Source: Linepithema humile (taxonomy: Eukaryota > Arthropoda > Insecta > Hymenoptera > Formicidae). From it: a DNA stretch of 64,000 nucleotides. The stretch's first letter is position 1. Each line of letters begins with the position of its first letter. This document shows positions 25,031 to 38,644 of this stretch, piece after piece. The notes beneath the pieces are model-generated. The model saw only the letters and a program-made list of their open reading frames with translations. It ran no database searches and was not told the DNA's origin. The stretch is taken from contig NC_090129.1 of assembly GCF_040581485.1 (NCBI RefSeq), positions 17,789,264-17,853,263 of the forward strand, written 5' to 3'. The position numbers were made by a program, and so were the translations under genes.

Positions 25031-28000
25031 ATTTGCTCGCAGTTTTTCGTAATGCCGTGACGATACGCGAACATTTGTTATAAATTGTTGAACTATAAAA
25101 AATGTTAATTTTACATCAATTGTTGTTACTTTCTAGTTATAAAGTCAAAATTTAATACGCTGTAAGTTTTGTTACTGCTCCCGAAATTAATTAGACGTAT
25201 CATAAGCTGCTTCATTATTTTTCGATAATTATGATACATTATGCGAATTTAATTATGATATGTTGAACTAATTTTGTACTATAAAATTATTTTTTATCAA
25301 TTTTTTTTTCATCTTTTCTCCTGCTGATTTGATCGATTATCTTTTCTACTATTGTCCAATTTCGTTTCTCAATTATTCTTCTGATTATATCAAATTTAAT
25401 CTAATTACAAAGACGTGCAAACTTTATAATGATGTTAGATAGAATTAGCTTTCCACTAATCTAATTTTATGAAAAATATTTATAATTTTTAGATCTTAGT
25501 AATGGAAATTTTTATTTTTACTTTTCGCTTTCATATATTTTACTCGATAATTTAACATGTAAATAAATTTTTATATTTAAATTTAAATAATTATATTCCG
25601 AAAATCGATAAATTAATGAACAACATAACGAATATACATAAATAAAATTCTTTTATATTATTTCCTAAAAAAATCACTATAGACGCTGCAAATTCGATTT
25701 TTTATTAATTTCTAATCATTTATATTCAATTGGATACTTTATTATTGAATTATTTTATACAAAAATAATACGGCGCAATAAATTTTCTTTTAAATTTTTA
25801 TTTAAAGATATTCTAAAATATTACTTTCTGAGATTTATAGCTGAGGAGCTGTAATTCAATTTCCAATTTTTATGACTTTTTTTATTTTGAATCTAGAATT
25901 CCAGGAAAAATACGCTAAAATTTTTATTGAAATGCCCATGTCATTTTACGTGATACGGAAGTCGTCGCGACTGTATCTAAACTAAGCAATCTCAGAAAAA
26001 TCCATCCGATAATTGCGTTAGAACAAATTAGTCGAACCGTCATTTCATTTAGGAGCGTTCGCAGTCGAGACAGCAAGACAAAATTACCGCAGTTTCCTTC
26101 GTTCGGTTCTTGCAACATCAACTTTTTTATCTCCATTCGATTTTCCATTTCTTCGTTCGTTAACAGTCTTGCTCGGTTTCCTCTATCGATCGATACATTT
26201 CTCTTCGATTCGCTCTTGGTCGTAATTAATGAGAAACGAGGAAGATAAAGTTTTTTGTTTAAGTCGATTGAACGCGATTTGCGTTGATTTGCAGTTGTAA
26301 AGAAAATGCAAATGCTATTTATCAATTTTTCGCAAAGTTTATCTTTACTACACTTTATATTATTTGTTTACTTTTTTCCTAAATTTTTATATTTGTCACG
26401 AGCAACTTATTATTTTACATTAATATCAGGCGTAATTAGAAAAGAAAGAATATATCTAAATACTACAAATATATTTTCAACATTAATTGCTTGAAGATAG
26501 TGAATCGATTTTCTGCGAAATAATATAATTCGCGTAATAAATACACGCATATTACGAAAGATTAATCCACGCGATTTCAATTGCGTTGACAGTAAAGTTT
26601 TTCGTGGTTTGTCGCTCGTGTACTTTTTCTTCCGTCTTAATTTTACAAACGCCCCTTCGTTAACGACCAAGCCGTTCTCTTACTCCACTCACTCCTACAT
26701 AGAATCTCTTCTTTAATGTATCTTTCTACGAGTTTTCACAATATATCTCACCTCCTCTCGTTACCGCCTGCTCCGGCGCAATAAATATCGCTATCCTCGG
26801 TGTATCTCTCGTATTTCTAAAGACACTAAAAATATCTCTCCAGGAACTTTTACAGTAACAAGCGACACACGAACTGTTAAACTTTTATATGCCGTTTCTC
26901 TTCCGAAGATTCTCAGGAATTTATGGATAATTACCGGAATGTAAATGATTCTTATTTCTTCGAACTAATCTGTTCTACATACGTCGTTGAAAAATATAAA
27001 TTAAGGATTACTCTGATTAAAAATCAACTCTCTGCTGACAAAGAACAGTTGAACACAGCGTTATAATTGACACAATGTTTTTGAATATCAATGAATCTTG
27101 AATTGCCGATACTTAATCTTAATTGACAGCTCGGGAGCGAGTGTTGTAGGGTCGAAAATTTTATTTAATAAAATTCGAGAGGATTGGAAATCGAACAGGA
27201 TGCAATTTGCAAAAAGGAAAATTGGCTGTATCAGTTCGCCTGCCGTTTGTCCGTGCAATCGCGAAGGATATTTCACCGTAATCTTCGAAATAAAAAGAGA
27301 TATCTGAGACGGTGCTGCGCTCCGGTCCGTTGTACACATCTCTATATGTACGTGCATGCGTAACTACTGGCGTACACGGTGCATGTACACGTACATGCGC
27401 GTGCATGTACCTGCCCACGCTCTCCTCCCCCCAAGTTATCTCGAAAACTCGTTTAATCCCCCGGACGGATTAAGAGAAAGAGACATTGCGTTCCGCGGAA
27501 AGAGGAGGAAGGGGGAGAAAGAGAGTTCCCCGGTTAGGTACTTAAAAGTATTCCAATCACGAGTACGCGGAAGAAGTCCGACGAATATTTCACCCGTCGT
27601 CGTGCCGCGAGAGCGGGATTGGTAGTTCGCAAGAATCAGAAGAGAAGAGAAAAATGGGGATCGGGGAGGGAGTGGGAGGGAGGGAGGAAACGAAGAACAA
27701 TGTTTTCCTTTAATTTTTTATTGCAGCCAGTTGTACGCTTCGCTGCGGTACGTTGATACGATGTTTATACAAGGTGTTCAGAGACAACGCCGATAGTTCG
27801 AGCAACGTTGAAGGTGATAATGGACAAATGAAACGTATCAGTGTTCAAATGTGCTCCCAAAAATCTTGGAAATTGCAGTCGTAAGCGACTGCGCGTGCGA
27901 TGTGAAGATCTTTTTAATATTCTTGCTCCATCTTGTTCTACCACATAATTGATCGTAATATGTTGTGCATGCCGTCAGTACGGTGACGTTTTACGAGTCG

Positions 28001-29674
28001 ATCATTTTAAAAGTGATATATTCATAATTTTAAAATTCTTTCAGAGACAGCACACTGCTTTGAAATAAGTGCGATTGGGATTAATTAGAGATAACTCAGG
28101 ATCGCATATATGAATGATTTTTTTTTAATTAACAACTTTTCGCTATTTATCGATCTCTCTTAAATTGATGCCACTTTATGTCGTTCGTCTAATTCGATTC
28201 TTTTGATATATATTTTTTTTTATATTCTTGCTAACTTTGACGTAAAGAAATTAGAGGGCAATATTAATATTTAGAAACTTATACTTGTTTGAAACTTGAA
28301 CTCGTGTCACTTGTACAATGAGCGACTCGAATGAAAAGAGGAGGAGGTATTTTTTGCTCCATTTAGTGCAGCCACGCGCGTATGATTCGCACAAGCTATT
28401 ACATCGCTTCCGCCGGCCAGTCGGCGGGCTCGATGCAATATGCATCTTTATCAGGCATTATGATGAAAATGTCAGTCTTTGAGTGCCGAAAATCTTTGTT
28501 TAAATTCACGATCGTGGCTGTACTATATATATATATATATATGTGCGTTTGAAGGAGAAATCTTGTCACGGCTTGAATTTTAACAGTGATTACTTCTGAA
28601 TTATTACTTTATACGTTTACATTTCTATTTTTTGTCGACTAGAATTAACAATTGATCCTCTTTGCGGAATAAAACTTCCGCGAGTTCCTTTATTCCGGCT
28701 TTCTTTAAGTTGAATAAATTTCAAAGATTTGCCTTTGCGATTTTGTGTCGAGATTTCTCTGCGCACGATTATTATTACAGATATACACATAGCTTTGATT
28801 TATTTAAAAATATACGTATATATGTATATAGAAGATAGAGCAACGTGTGCTACCATGGATCTTTCCTTTTTCTCTTGCCGCCCGGAATGTCAAGGAGAGA
28901 TGCTCCTGTGTTGTGTCTTTTCGCCCTTCTTTTTAGCTACCCGTTGTGTAAGCCCGCGCAGAATCTCGTCTACTGAAGGAATTGTCCTGCGGGAAATTCC
29001 TTTAGGGAAAGAGGCTTTTTCGTCGGTACTTTTATCTTCTTTTGTGTTTATGATCAATCTTAAGTAACGTGATGGATTATCTATTATAATTATAAAAGTG
29101 ATATTAACTCTTCGCAATGCAGCTCTCAACACACACACACGCGCGCGCGTTATTCCTATTTCGGATGATAGAAAATCTAATCTGAAAAAATTATTTAAAT
29201 ATTATAAAATATTAATTTAATCTTTTGGCGGCGAAAACGAATATTTTTATATTCTTTTAAAATAAATAAAATTTAATTTTTATAATAAATATAAAATGAA
29301 TGGAATAAAATCTTAAAAAGTATACTTTAAATTATACATTAGTATTGTTATAAAAAAATATGTATTAACATTTAGAAGCCGTAATCATAAACCATACAAA
29401 GCATCTCTAACCAATCGCTTTTTTTTTTAAATTTTTTCACGAATTTAGAATGAATATTTTTGTCAAAATGTGTATTTAAAAAACGTCGTCTGCAGCTTAA
29501 GCAACGTTTTTTTTTTTTTTTTTTTTTTTTTATGCGAGTATCGTCGCAACGTGGCACGCTACAAAATTGCAATAAAATCACTATGATCTTCATCCGCTTG
29601 GCTGTGACATCGATCGCCAAACTTTGTGTACGAAATAGAGCTATCTGCGAGCTGGAACACCGGCGCGCACGAGG

Positions 29675-29811
29675 ACGTTAAACGCTGAAAACACTAAAAA
29701 TCGGTCGGCAGAGGCGGGCGATCCCGTTTCGATTTATCCTGGTTCAAGCGTACGAAACGCGCATACTCGTACGTTAAATGTTGAAAACACCGAAAATCGC
29801 TGGGCAGGTCG
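29675..29811 (+). repeat. Pair of about 40-bp direct repeats
   Basis: ACGTTAAACGCTGAAAACAC...AAAATCGGTCGGCAG at 29675-29712 is repeated with a few substitutions as ACGTTAAATGTTGAAAACAC...AAAATCGCTGGGCAG at 29771-29807. A (CGCTCGCCCGTT)-type 12-bp tandem repeat follows at about 29866-29920. No known element is recognised. Confidence 0.55.
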
Positions 29812-32800
29812 CTGCGACGAAATCGCACCCGGGCGCTCCGAATTACCGGAGCGTGAATGAAGCCGCTCGCTCGCCCGTTCGCTCGCCCGTTCGCTCGTCC
29901 GCTCGCGCGCTCGCCGGCGAAACGCCCGGTATACTCGCATATATACGGGGGATACACCTTCGCGAACAATGCAAAACCGATTAATTTCCAATTTCGGCAA
30001 GCGCGCATCGCCGATCGTGTTTGTGCCCCGCTCGATCGCCACTCTCCGCCCTTGCTGCGACCCCGCTCTTTTGCCGCGCTCACAAACCCGGTGATTACTC
30101 TCAAAGTGAAATCTACTTGCCGTTTTTTTTTTTTTCGAACGAACAAAACGCAGATGAAAGCTGGAGATGGCGTTTTGGCGATCATAAATGTTAAGTGGAG
30201 GGCGAAAATGAGGCGGGTTGAACGGCGAAATTAAATTAAACAGATATTCAGGACTATTCTGGACCGATTGATATGAAATATTGAGAACGATGTCAGATCC
30301 TCGTCGTGTGACGTATTATGACGAAGTATTTCAATCACGCGCTTCATCTTTAACAAGATCGTTGAAAACAAATTGGCCGATATTCGAGAATAGAAACATC
30401 GAGTACATTCCGCATCTGTTCTTTCTTTTCAAACTTTCATTCTTCATTCTCGGGGCATCATTCAGCGCAATAACAACTAAAGGCAGATCGATATATAATA
30501 TTCTTTACGAGTATCCCCCGATATTTCACGCGACGATATCAGTGCCGCGCTCTCGACTTGCGCGCGGTCGCGACTTTATAGCGCATCAAAGCGAAGCGAG
30601 TTTCCCTCCCCCCTCCCGATTCTTTTCTCGTTTTTGTTCTTCTGACATCCCGTTCACCCTCGGCTCCATGTCACCCTTGTTCTTTTTTCACACGTCCGCC
30701 CGCTATACACCGTCGTCGAGTTTCAGCGCGTCCTTTCGAAATCCACGCTAGTGACGGAGGGGTTTCGCTGGCACAAAGACATTCCTACGACGATTAAAAA
30801 GTCACTCGACTCGGCCGCTCTCCTTCTCCGCGCGTCTACCCTGAAACGGAAAACTCTTCGGCTTCCCTTTTCCGTTCGGCACCCACGCTGCGCTGGCTCG
30901 CGTTACCGTATGAGATCGCGTTCTACCGTTCGCGCGACACGTGAATCATTTTAGCGACGGCAAAATAGCTAGATTAGGCGTTTTAGAAATTACAAAATTT
31001 AGTCAGATTGTGAAAACGACAATCTTCTACAACCTGTTACAAAGTTAACAGCAGCGCCTTTTGTAATCCATAATAAATATCGCAAAATTTATCGTTTTTC
31101 CCTATAAATTTGCATGCGTAAATTTTATCCCACTTTTGAAAATTGCAACATCATGAAATGCCTCGGATACAAAAGCCGTTCTCCTGGATTCGTGCAATTT
31201 TTATAACAAGAATATACAGGATACGTTTTGGCGATCAAAAATTTTCCGAAGTTGAAATTTACAGCTGTTTTCAAGTCGACCGAATACTCCGATTTGTTCT
31301 CTCTCGTAAAATTGCAGCGTAACGAAACTTTTCACGCGCAAGTTATGTTCGTCACGTACCCGCGATACCAGAAGCGCTGTTTTAGGAACGTCCTAATGGC
31401 GCCGTTTCGGTCCGCGCGCAGTTTAGTCCACGCGTGATGCACACGATTGCAGGCATTTACGGGGCTTTCCCGCCGAGGTGTTTCGTGGCTCGCTTACGGA
31501 GGCGACAAGTTTCTTACCAGCACGAAGTACGAAGCGAGTCGCATCCCGCAAGATGCACATAGGTATAGAATGCGACATAGTTTGCAAACACGCGTCTCTA
31601 ACGTACGTCGTTAAATCGCCGGGATTACCAACGACCTGCGGGGTGCTTTTAAGCTCCGCTTGCGCGACCGAGCGCTTTTACTCGCGATTATATCCGCGCG
31701 ATTAATCCGCTCTAGGCGCATATACTTTTTTTGAGAAACAATTGAGTTTTTTTTTTTTTCTTAATTTAATACAAAATACATCTCGAGCGATCGATGAAAG
31801 CGCTAAAACTAGCCGAGCGCTTTTTCCGTTCAATTAATACCGAATGTTTTGCTAATAAGACAAAGAAAACGAGCAGAAATGATTTAGTTTGGAGAAAATA
31901 AGGCGGTTTGAAATTTCGTTCGAGTGATACGGTGTTTTTTTTTTCACCTGCTTATAAAAGTGTAGTTACACAACTAAATTAGACACTTTTTGCCTATGCA
32001 ACTTACCTACTTTCGTTGCAGTGGATAGAAATGTCGCGATGAATCAGCAAAGGGAATAATAATAACTGTGGAACCTTGTCGAGCCGATATTAACCGCGAA
32101 ATGCCGCGGGGAAAAGGACTGTGAATCACCGTCGAATCGATCATTATAGTGGGGCTACCGGCGAGTGTGTTTGTATATGCACATGAAAAAAGGAAAACAA
32201 AGCGAACGAGTCGGGGAACGGTGGAGAGAAGGACGGAGGGAGGGAGGGACGGCTGCCTTAATAATAAACGGCGCAACATCCGCGAAATGGCGATTTTTCG
32301 TGCTCGCTCGTAGTTTACCCGTCTGAAATTACGTTTACCCTTGTTATATTCTGCCGTGCAAGCCGGACGATACTCGACGATGGGGATGGAATCGAATAGG
32401 GGGTGCCGGAGCGTAAGAAAAAAAAATCGATAGGAATGTCTGACACGCCGCGTTCCACATTTGTGAAATTAATAACTATGTTCCTTCACTTTGACATCTA
32501 TATTTAGCAAATAATTCGATTATTGAGCAATATTGCGTAAATAATAATAAGAATTTTATATTATATTTTAATGTGCTTTCAATGTAAAAAGTGCATTTTT
32601 ATCCATGAAGATTTCTCACAAATCTCTTATTTTTAAACAATCTAAGATCTTTAAATGTACCGTTTTAAAACAGAAATTTTATAAAAATAAATTTGCCTTT
32701 TTATTAGATTCATTAGAGATATATGTATAAAAGTAGCTAATAAATTGTGATTATTAGTATATATATACATATATATATAGAAAGAGAGAGAGAAAGAAAT

Positions 32801-35800
32801 CTTAATAAATATTACTGAAAACTGCCAGTTTTTATTGTAAAAAAGATATACTTTTCATGTTGTGAGTCAGCATTTTTAATTTAGAGACAGAAAGAAAATT
32901 ATTTCTGTGAAATTAAAATATACGCTCATTATTCTTTTAGAATTAAAATCGAATTACATCTCGCGTTACATCTCTTCTCTCAAAATTAGGGAAAAATGAA
33001 ATTGAAATTAATAATATGATATCGCAATATTATATTAATAATGATTATATTCTTATTATTAAATTTTTACTTTTGTTAATTAGTAATAATACGTAATTAT
33101 CGGCGAAATCGTTAACTTACTTTACTTAATCGCACATTTGAAAATAAGGTTAAGAAAATGACGTTCAATTTAAGGTAATCAATTAGTATATTAATATGTG
33201 AAAATGGATATATCATTGTCGCGCATTCTAAATTGCTTGTGAGAAATAAATTGTCACTTGGCATCAAGAACGATAGCTTGACATATTCTACTGAAATAAA
33301 AGCGCTAGTGCGTTATAATTGGCTACGCTGTAATTTGGGCTGTCGATGAAAGGCCGCCAATACGACCACATTTACATCGCAATATCGGAAATATGTTATG
33401 TGAATCGTATGAATAATTACAACGACATAATGCAGCATCACTCGATGCATAATTAATAAACCGCGGTTACGACACGGATACATTTATTAGTACAGTTTTA
33501 ATCGCATTAATATTGCATCATGCTGTCAATCTTTTTCTTGTTCCTGGCATTGATTCGCCGGACGGATGTTAAAATTTGCATCACACTAAAAGGTTATTTT
33601 GTTATCAGTGAAACAATAAAATAGCGTGATAATTATTATGGGAGCGATACAGGCAGCTACACCTAATAGCTACACTCGGATTTGTTGTTTTCCTGTCATA
33701 ACGAATTGATTTCGAATAGAGCCAGTTGAGAGTGTGGCTCTTCATGTTTGTTGATACTTTGCTTAAATTGTGACAACGTATTGACAACACCCGGTTCTCC
33801 GAGAATGATAAGAATTTCGTCGTTCAGTTTGTGCGCGATCGGCTCGCTGACAACTGTTCTCTATCGGAACAACTTGCGCGTTTGTCGCCGTGATGCATCT
33901 GCAAATTTTTGTTATCCACGGATTTGGGAATTATATCGTGTTATGCAACATGGTACCCGCGTGACATTTTATCGAATTTCGAACTAGCACTTGGCGCATG
34001 CAAAAAGCCGTGTAAAAATTCACAATCCCAAAATAACAAAGAGGAGATAATTCGTCGAAGACGCGCGTATCAAAATATTGTTTTCTTAAAACAGAAAATT
34101 GTTATCATCTCTATTTGAGATTGAATAACATTATGCAAAAGTTGTAACGATTCTTGTACGATTTTTTATATTCAATTTTGTATCAACTATTCCAAAAATG
34201 AATGTGAAGTGTATTTAGATTTTTTACCTTTTTATCATCTCAGATACTTAAAAAAAACTTTATTTGTTATTTATATTAACTGAATGCTAAAGTACGAAAT
34301 ATATTTTTGTCTCTCTATTACCGTGAAAATTTTTAAAAATAATTTGACAAATGGCGTATAAAAAAAAAACTCACCATCCGCCGAATATCATAGAAAGAGC
34401 GGTAATCCTTTGTTTGAATTAATCCGTTCGGTCGTCTCTCGATGTTGATCGGTGCTGCTCGGTGCATTCGCAAATAATTAATATTGGTTTCAAAAACTGG
34501 AAAGCATTCTATCAGAAATTTATAGATTAATTGACACATCAAGACGATTATCCGTGGATAGATTTATTCGACACTCCCGACGGTTAATTACACTCGCAAA
34601 TACTGGTCGCAGTCGCTAATTACAAATAGGGAAAAATACATTTGGATTGCAATTACGTGAATCAATCGACACATTAAAATCTGTAGACACACTCGGTATT
34701 CTCGATTTGTCACTCGTGATGCGATTTATTATTAGAACGATAAAGTGGCGAGTAATTCTGCTGTTAATCGTTACGGCAGACACGAGCAATGACCATTGCG
34801 CGAATATAACCTGTTTTGGCAATTTCTTTCTTCTACTTTTGCTGACATATTTCGAATCTCTTTAATACTGTAGTATTCAGAACGCTTATCGAACGAATAC
34901 TGCGAAACGCCTGAAACATGCTAAAAATGGATCTTTCCGAAAGATATCGATCTTCAATTGACTAAATGTAAAATCTATAGATACTTTCTGTAAATACGCG
35001 TTAATTGCGATTATGTAGGTTAATTAATACACCGAAATTAGATTACTGTTAAATTTGACACTACCGATATTTATTTATACGTGAAATCCACTTGGCAGGA
35101 ATGAAAATTACGGAAACGCGGTCTTCAATTTTCGGTCGTGCATGTGCGACATGAAGCACGTGATTATTTATACACCATCCATAATCAGGTGATTATTTTA
35201 TCATGTGATGCTACGTGGAAAAACTGCTAACGGCGCCATCGCAAATAGTTTCTGGACGTATGTACGCGTATATATGCCATTCACACGTGAACGCAAAATT
35301 TACATAATTTGCATTAAGCACATTTGTGAATAAATTTAAAGATTACAAATATTACTTAAAAAATATTTAAATATTAAGAAGATATAAAAATATTGAAAAG
35401 AACGAAATCAATAACAATAAATAATATATTTTTAAAAATAAATGTGTACTTTTTTCTTAGTTTAATATATATTTTTGTCTATTTTCTGTCGAATTTTTAA
35501 ATATATTCTATAACTGAAATCTTAAAAACATTATTTTGCAACAATTTTCTTCTGTCATTAAAGTAGGACATTTTGAATAACATTTTATCTACAAGTGTTT
35601 CAAAAATGTATTCTATTTTCACCGTCGAGTTAAGGATTAAGACAGGATAATATAATTTTCACGACGCTAGAAGCAAATACGTTACGCCACGCTCTCGTAA
35701 AATTGTTACTTAAATTTCAATCTCGCCAAATGGAACTATTATACATGACAATGGTCTTACATCTGTCGGATAATCTCGATCGGACGAGCAAATTACTAAA

Positions 35801-37088
35801 ACAAGCGCGTCACAACTCATAACAATCACGCGTTTTGACAAATGAACTGCGGATACAAAGCGTATATGAATCGATTATCGCATTTGTACAATTGAGATAT
35901 TATTCGGAGAATTAAATAAAAATGTAAATAAAATTCTTTCGTACCTTAAAAGTGCAAAAGTCAACGATGGCTTTTGCTCTTAATTCTTCCTAATGCTTTT
36001 TTCTATTTTTGTATTTATTAGTAAAGTTCTGTAATTAAATAGAGATTGTATATTTAGACGATTCTAATCTTTAAACAGCTATTTGTTAAGTTTCCAAAAC
36101 ATTTTCTATTTTTTTCGTACTTTTATCAGGTTTCTTATATTTGTACATATTGTCTCGTTCTATAAAAAATTATGCGCCATTCTTACATCGCGCTCTTCAA
36201 TAAAATTTTTTCAAACAGTTCTATCGCAGGATTTAGATCGAAAGAAATTATTTTTTATGCTAACTGAAAGATACCGTTTGCCTCGAGATGAAACTCTATC
36301 TCTGTTGTACTTTACAAGGAAAATTCCACTTTGAAAAGCCGCTTCAACGGAAAAGTCTTTAACGGAGAGAAATCATGTCGAGCGTGCTCGGCAGTCCGAC
36401 GAGGCGGAAAGTTTATTACGACAATACTGCGATACTAAATATTTTCAAGTCCCCTAGTTCCGACGAGAACGCGGCGGCGAATTGTCGAGATTCTCCCGGA
36501 AGAGAATAATTCCGTGACCTAACGATCGTTGACGAGCCGCTTCGCTTTTGTCCTTTAAAACATCGCGATTCATACCTGCGAGAAAAAAATTCGCTTTGTC
36601 GCACGAGCAAAAATTCGCCATGATTGTTCTTCTAGTTAACGTGAGCGAGCTTCAAATAGGCTATCCAAGAATTGTTTAATAAATACACGACTACATTTAC
36701 ACGGAATTTTTTGCCGGAGAAAGATCTGCATTATTCTTACGATTGATGAAGCGCGCGTGAATGATGGAATTCGATTTTAATGCAACGATATTAATTTTAT
36801 GTTGAATATTAATTCAGTTGAGCGAAGGAGATCTCGTTATTTCGGTTATTATTTTGAAATAAATTGACACCATAAATTAATTAATGCGAATTTATATTAT
36901 GATATCTCGATATCGCGGCAATTTGTTCGATATCTATCTTTTCGATGCGAATACGAGCTGCATAATAATTTGTCCGTATTCCGAGATGAAGGAATATTCT
37001 GTGCATGCAGTTAATCTTTGTACATACACCGTGGGATATTGTGGGCGAATTGTAATTCGGTGCTGACATACTTCTATGCACTCTCTCA

Positions 37089-37123
37089 CGCACACACACA
37101 TACACACACACGCACACACACAC
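37089..37123. repeat. (CA)n microsatellite, interrupted
   Basis: CA repeats with single AT and CG interruptions, about 700 bp before lectin exon 2a. Confidence 0.9.
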
Positions 37124-37820
37124 GTATTCGTTTGTCGGAACCTGGGAGACCTCGTCTGTCTTACCTCAAGCGCCTAACTTGTGCTTATGTCTGATACTGT
37201 TGCAAACGTGTCATTACTAACCTATTGTCCTACTATCACATGCTAACACACACGCGACAATCGTGATATAACGGATCCGACGGAAGCTCCGTGAACAAGT
37301 CGAGCTTTTGTCCCGAAATTGCAGTGAAACTAACAAATCATTTTTTTTTGTTTTGAATAAAAATTCCTAAAAAAAAAAAACGCTCACGAAATTTTTTACA
37401 GAGAATAGAATCGATTATCAGTTGCAAAAACTGAATATTATAAATTGACAAACTTCAATAAAAGAATGAGATTTGTCAAATGTAATAAAGATTAACAAAT
37501 CTTGTGTTGCAAATTCCATAAAGATTTTTTGACTTTATTGTCGTTACATGAATTTTTTTAAATTTCGCAATGCCAGATTCAAGATAGAAAATTATATAAT
37601 TTTGAGATTATAAAGTATCGGATTGAACGGGATTCAAATCATATTCGTGCGATGTCAGCGTTGCATGGATCATTTTTATCGAAACGATATTGAAATAACG
37701 ATACGAGTGCGCGCGATATTGTCGTGCCCGTCTGATTCTCAGCTGATGATTCCGAACAGTTTGGAAATCGCTGTAAAGTCGTTCCACTGGGTAAAGTTTT
37801 CGCAAACGTGACGATTGCAG

Positions 37821-37927
37821 GTGCAATCATCGTAAATCCTGCTCAGTGGACGTGCGCAGCGACGTTTTCGAGGAGGACCCTTGTCCTGGGACCGGAAAGT
37901 ACATTGAAGCTCACTACCAATGCTTAG
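37821..37927 (+). CDS. Cirl: Cirl alternative exon 2a: C-terminal half of lectin domain, version A
   Basis: 107-bp exon. Acceptor ACGATTGCAG ends at 37820 and donor GTTAGT begins at 37928. In the phase set by the preceding exon it reads CNHRKSCSVDVRSDVF, then EEDPCPGTGKYIEAHYQCL. The pattern of four cysteines plus DPCPxT.KYxEAHYxC is the second half of the latrophilin SUEL lectin domain. It enters in phase 2 and leaves in phase 1, exactly like exon 2b 717 bp downstream. Version A has Glu-Glu where most latrophilins have Gly before DPC, and a Gly where His or Tyr is usual before KY. This changes charge in the region that precedes the DPC motif. Splicing A to B would break the frame, so the two are predicted to be used one at a time. 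Confidence 0.9.
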
Positions 37928-38644
37928 GTTAGTTACATTTTTTTTTTTTTTCATTTCGAAATTGTTTTCGCGGTTGCAAATTTACGCGGGAAACCTCAAG
38001 GGATTCGTCTCTCGTTCGTGGTGCTGCGAAAGAGCATCGAATTTTGGAATTTGGAGATGTAAAGAAGAATGTCTTTCGTCTTGTGAAACGTCGATCGCCG
38101 ACGTTAGGGGATGCATTGGAATGATTATGCAGCTTTTAAAACTTTTTTCACAATGAACTTTGCCATTCTTATTACTTTGTGATTTTATTTGTCGTTTGAA
38201 AAAATATTGCTTTACCATATATTTTTGTTTCTTAGTTACATTACCTCTTTTTATTATTTTATAATTTTATATATTTATTTTTGCCTAAATATTTTAAAAA
38301 CATATACATTCTTCCAGTCGGAATAAAAATCATAAAAGTCTGCGACTGCGATTTTTAATTCTCGAACTGAAGTTAAAATTTTACCGACACAAGAGATGTA
38401 ATAAATGTCATAAAATTCTTATGATTAATATCTCAAGTAAAAATATCCGATAATACGGCTGCTAATCTTGACATAACGCGAATTGGATGAACGAGATTCG
38501 ACGAAAAAGTCTCTCCCTAAGAGCATCGCTCTTCTTTTCCTGTATCGAAGAAACGAGAGAAACGATGGGTTAGATCCATGATGGTACGCTTGGTAAGAGT
38601 GTACCACGGTCATTTTGTTAAACGCGAGTCGAATCCCCGTCCAG
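37928..38644 (+). other. Intron between the alternative lectin exons
   Basis: 717 bp of mostly AT-rich sequence with no further exon seen. If the two lectin exons are mutually exclusive, competing RNA structures or a splicing-silencer element would be expected here or in the flanking introns. None is obvious by eye. Confidence 0.6.

Larger units (their letters stand above)
15711..37820 (+). other. 22-kb Cirl intron inside the lectin domain
   Basis: Large AT-rich intron between the two halves of the lectin domain. Contents I can support: a 2-kb palindromic Tc1-type element with a transposase fragment (21331-23304), a degenerate tandem duplication (24720-25030), simple repeats, a GC-rich stretch with short direct repeats (29675-29920) and a possible 21-nt in-frame microexon (27727-27747). 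No other gene is recognisable on either strand. Open frames here, for example near 25924-26325 and 30281-30751, have no domain, signal or family match that I can see. Confidence 0.8.

Noticed and set aside
25924..26325. 133-codon minus-strand open frame in the large intron
   Set aside because: Looks superficially protein-like and somewhat GC-richer than its surroundings, but I recognise no family, signal peptide or splice partners; expected by chance in 64 kb.
29694..30185. 163-codon minus-strand open frame
   Set aside because: Includes the translated 12-bp tandem (GERASGRANGRANGRASG) and a poly-T tract; best explained by the repeats.
30281..30751. 156-codon + strand open frame
   Set aside because: Ser/Arg/Phe-rich without recognisable domain; lies in a GC-balanced region where stops are rare; no neighbouring exon signals.
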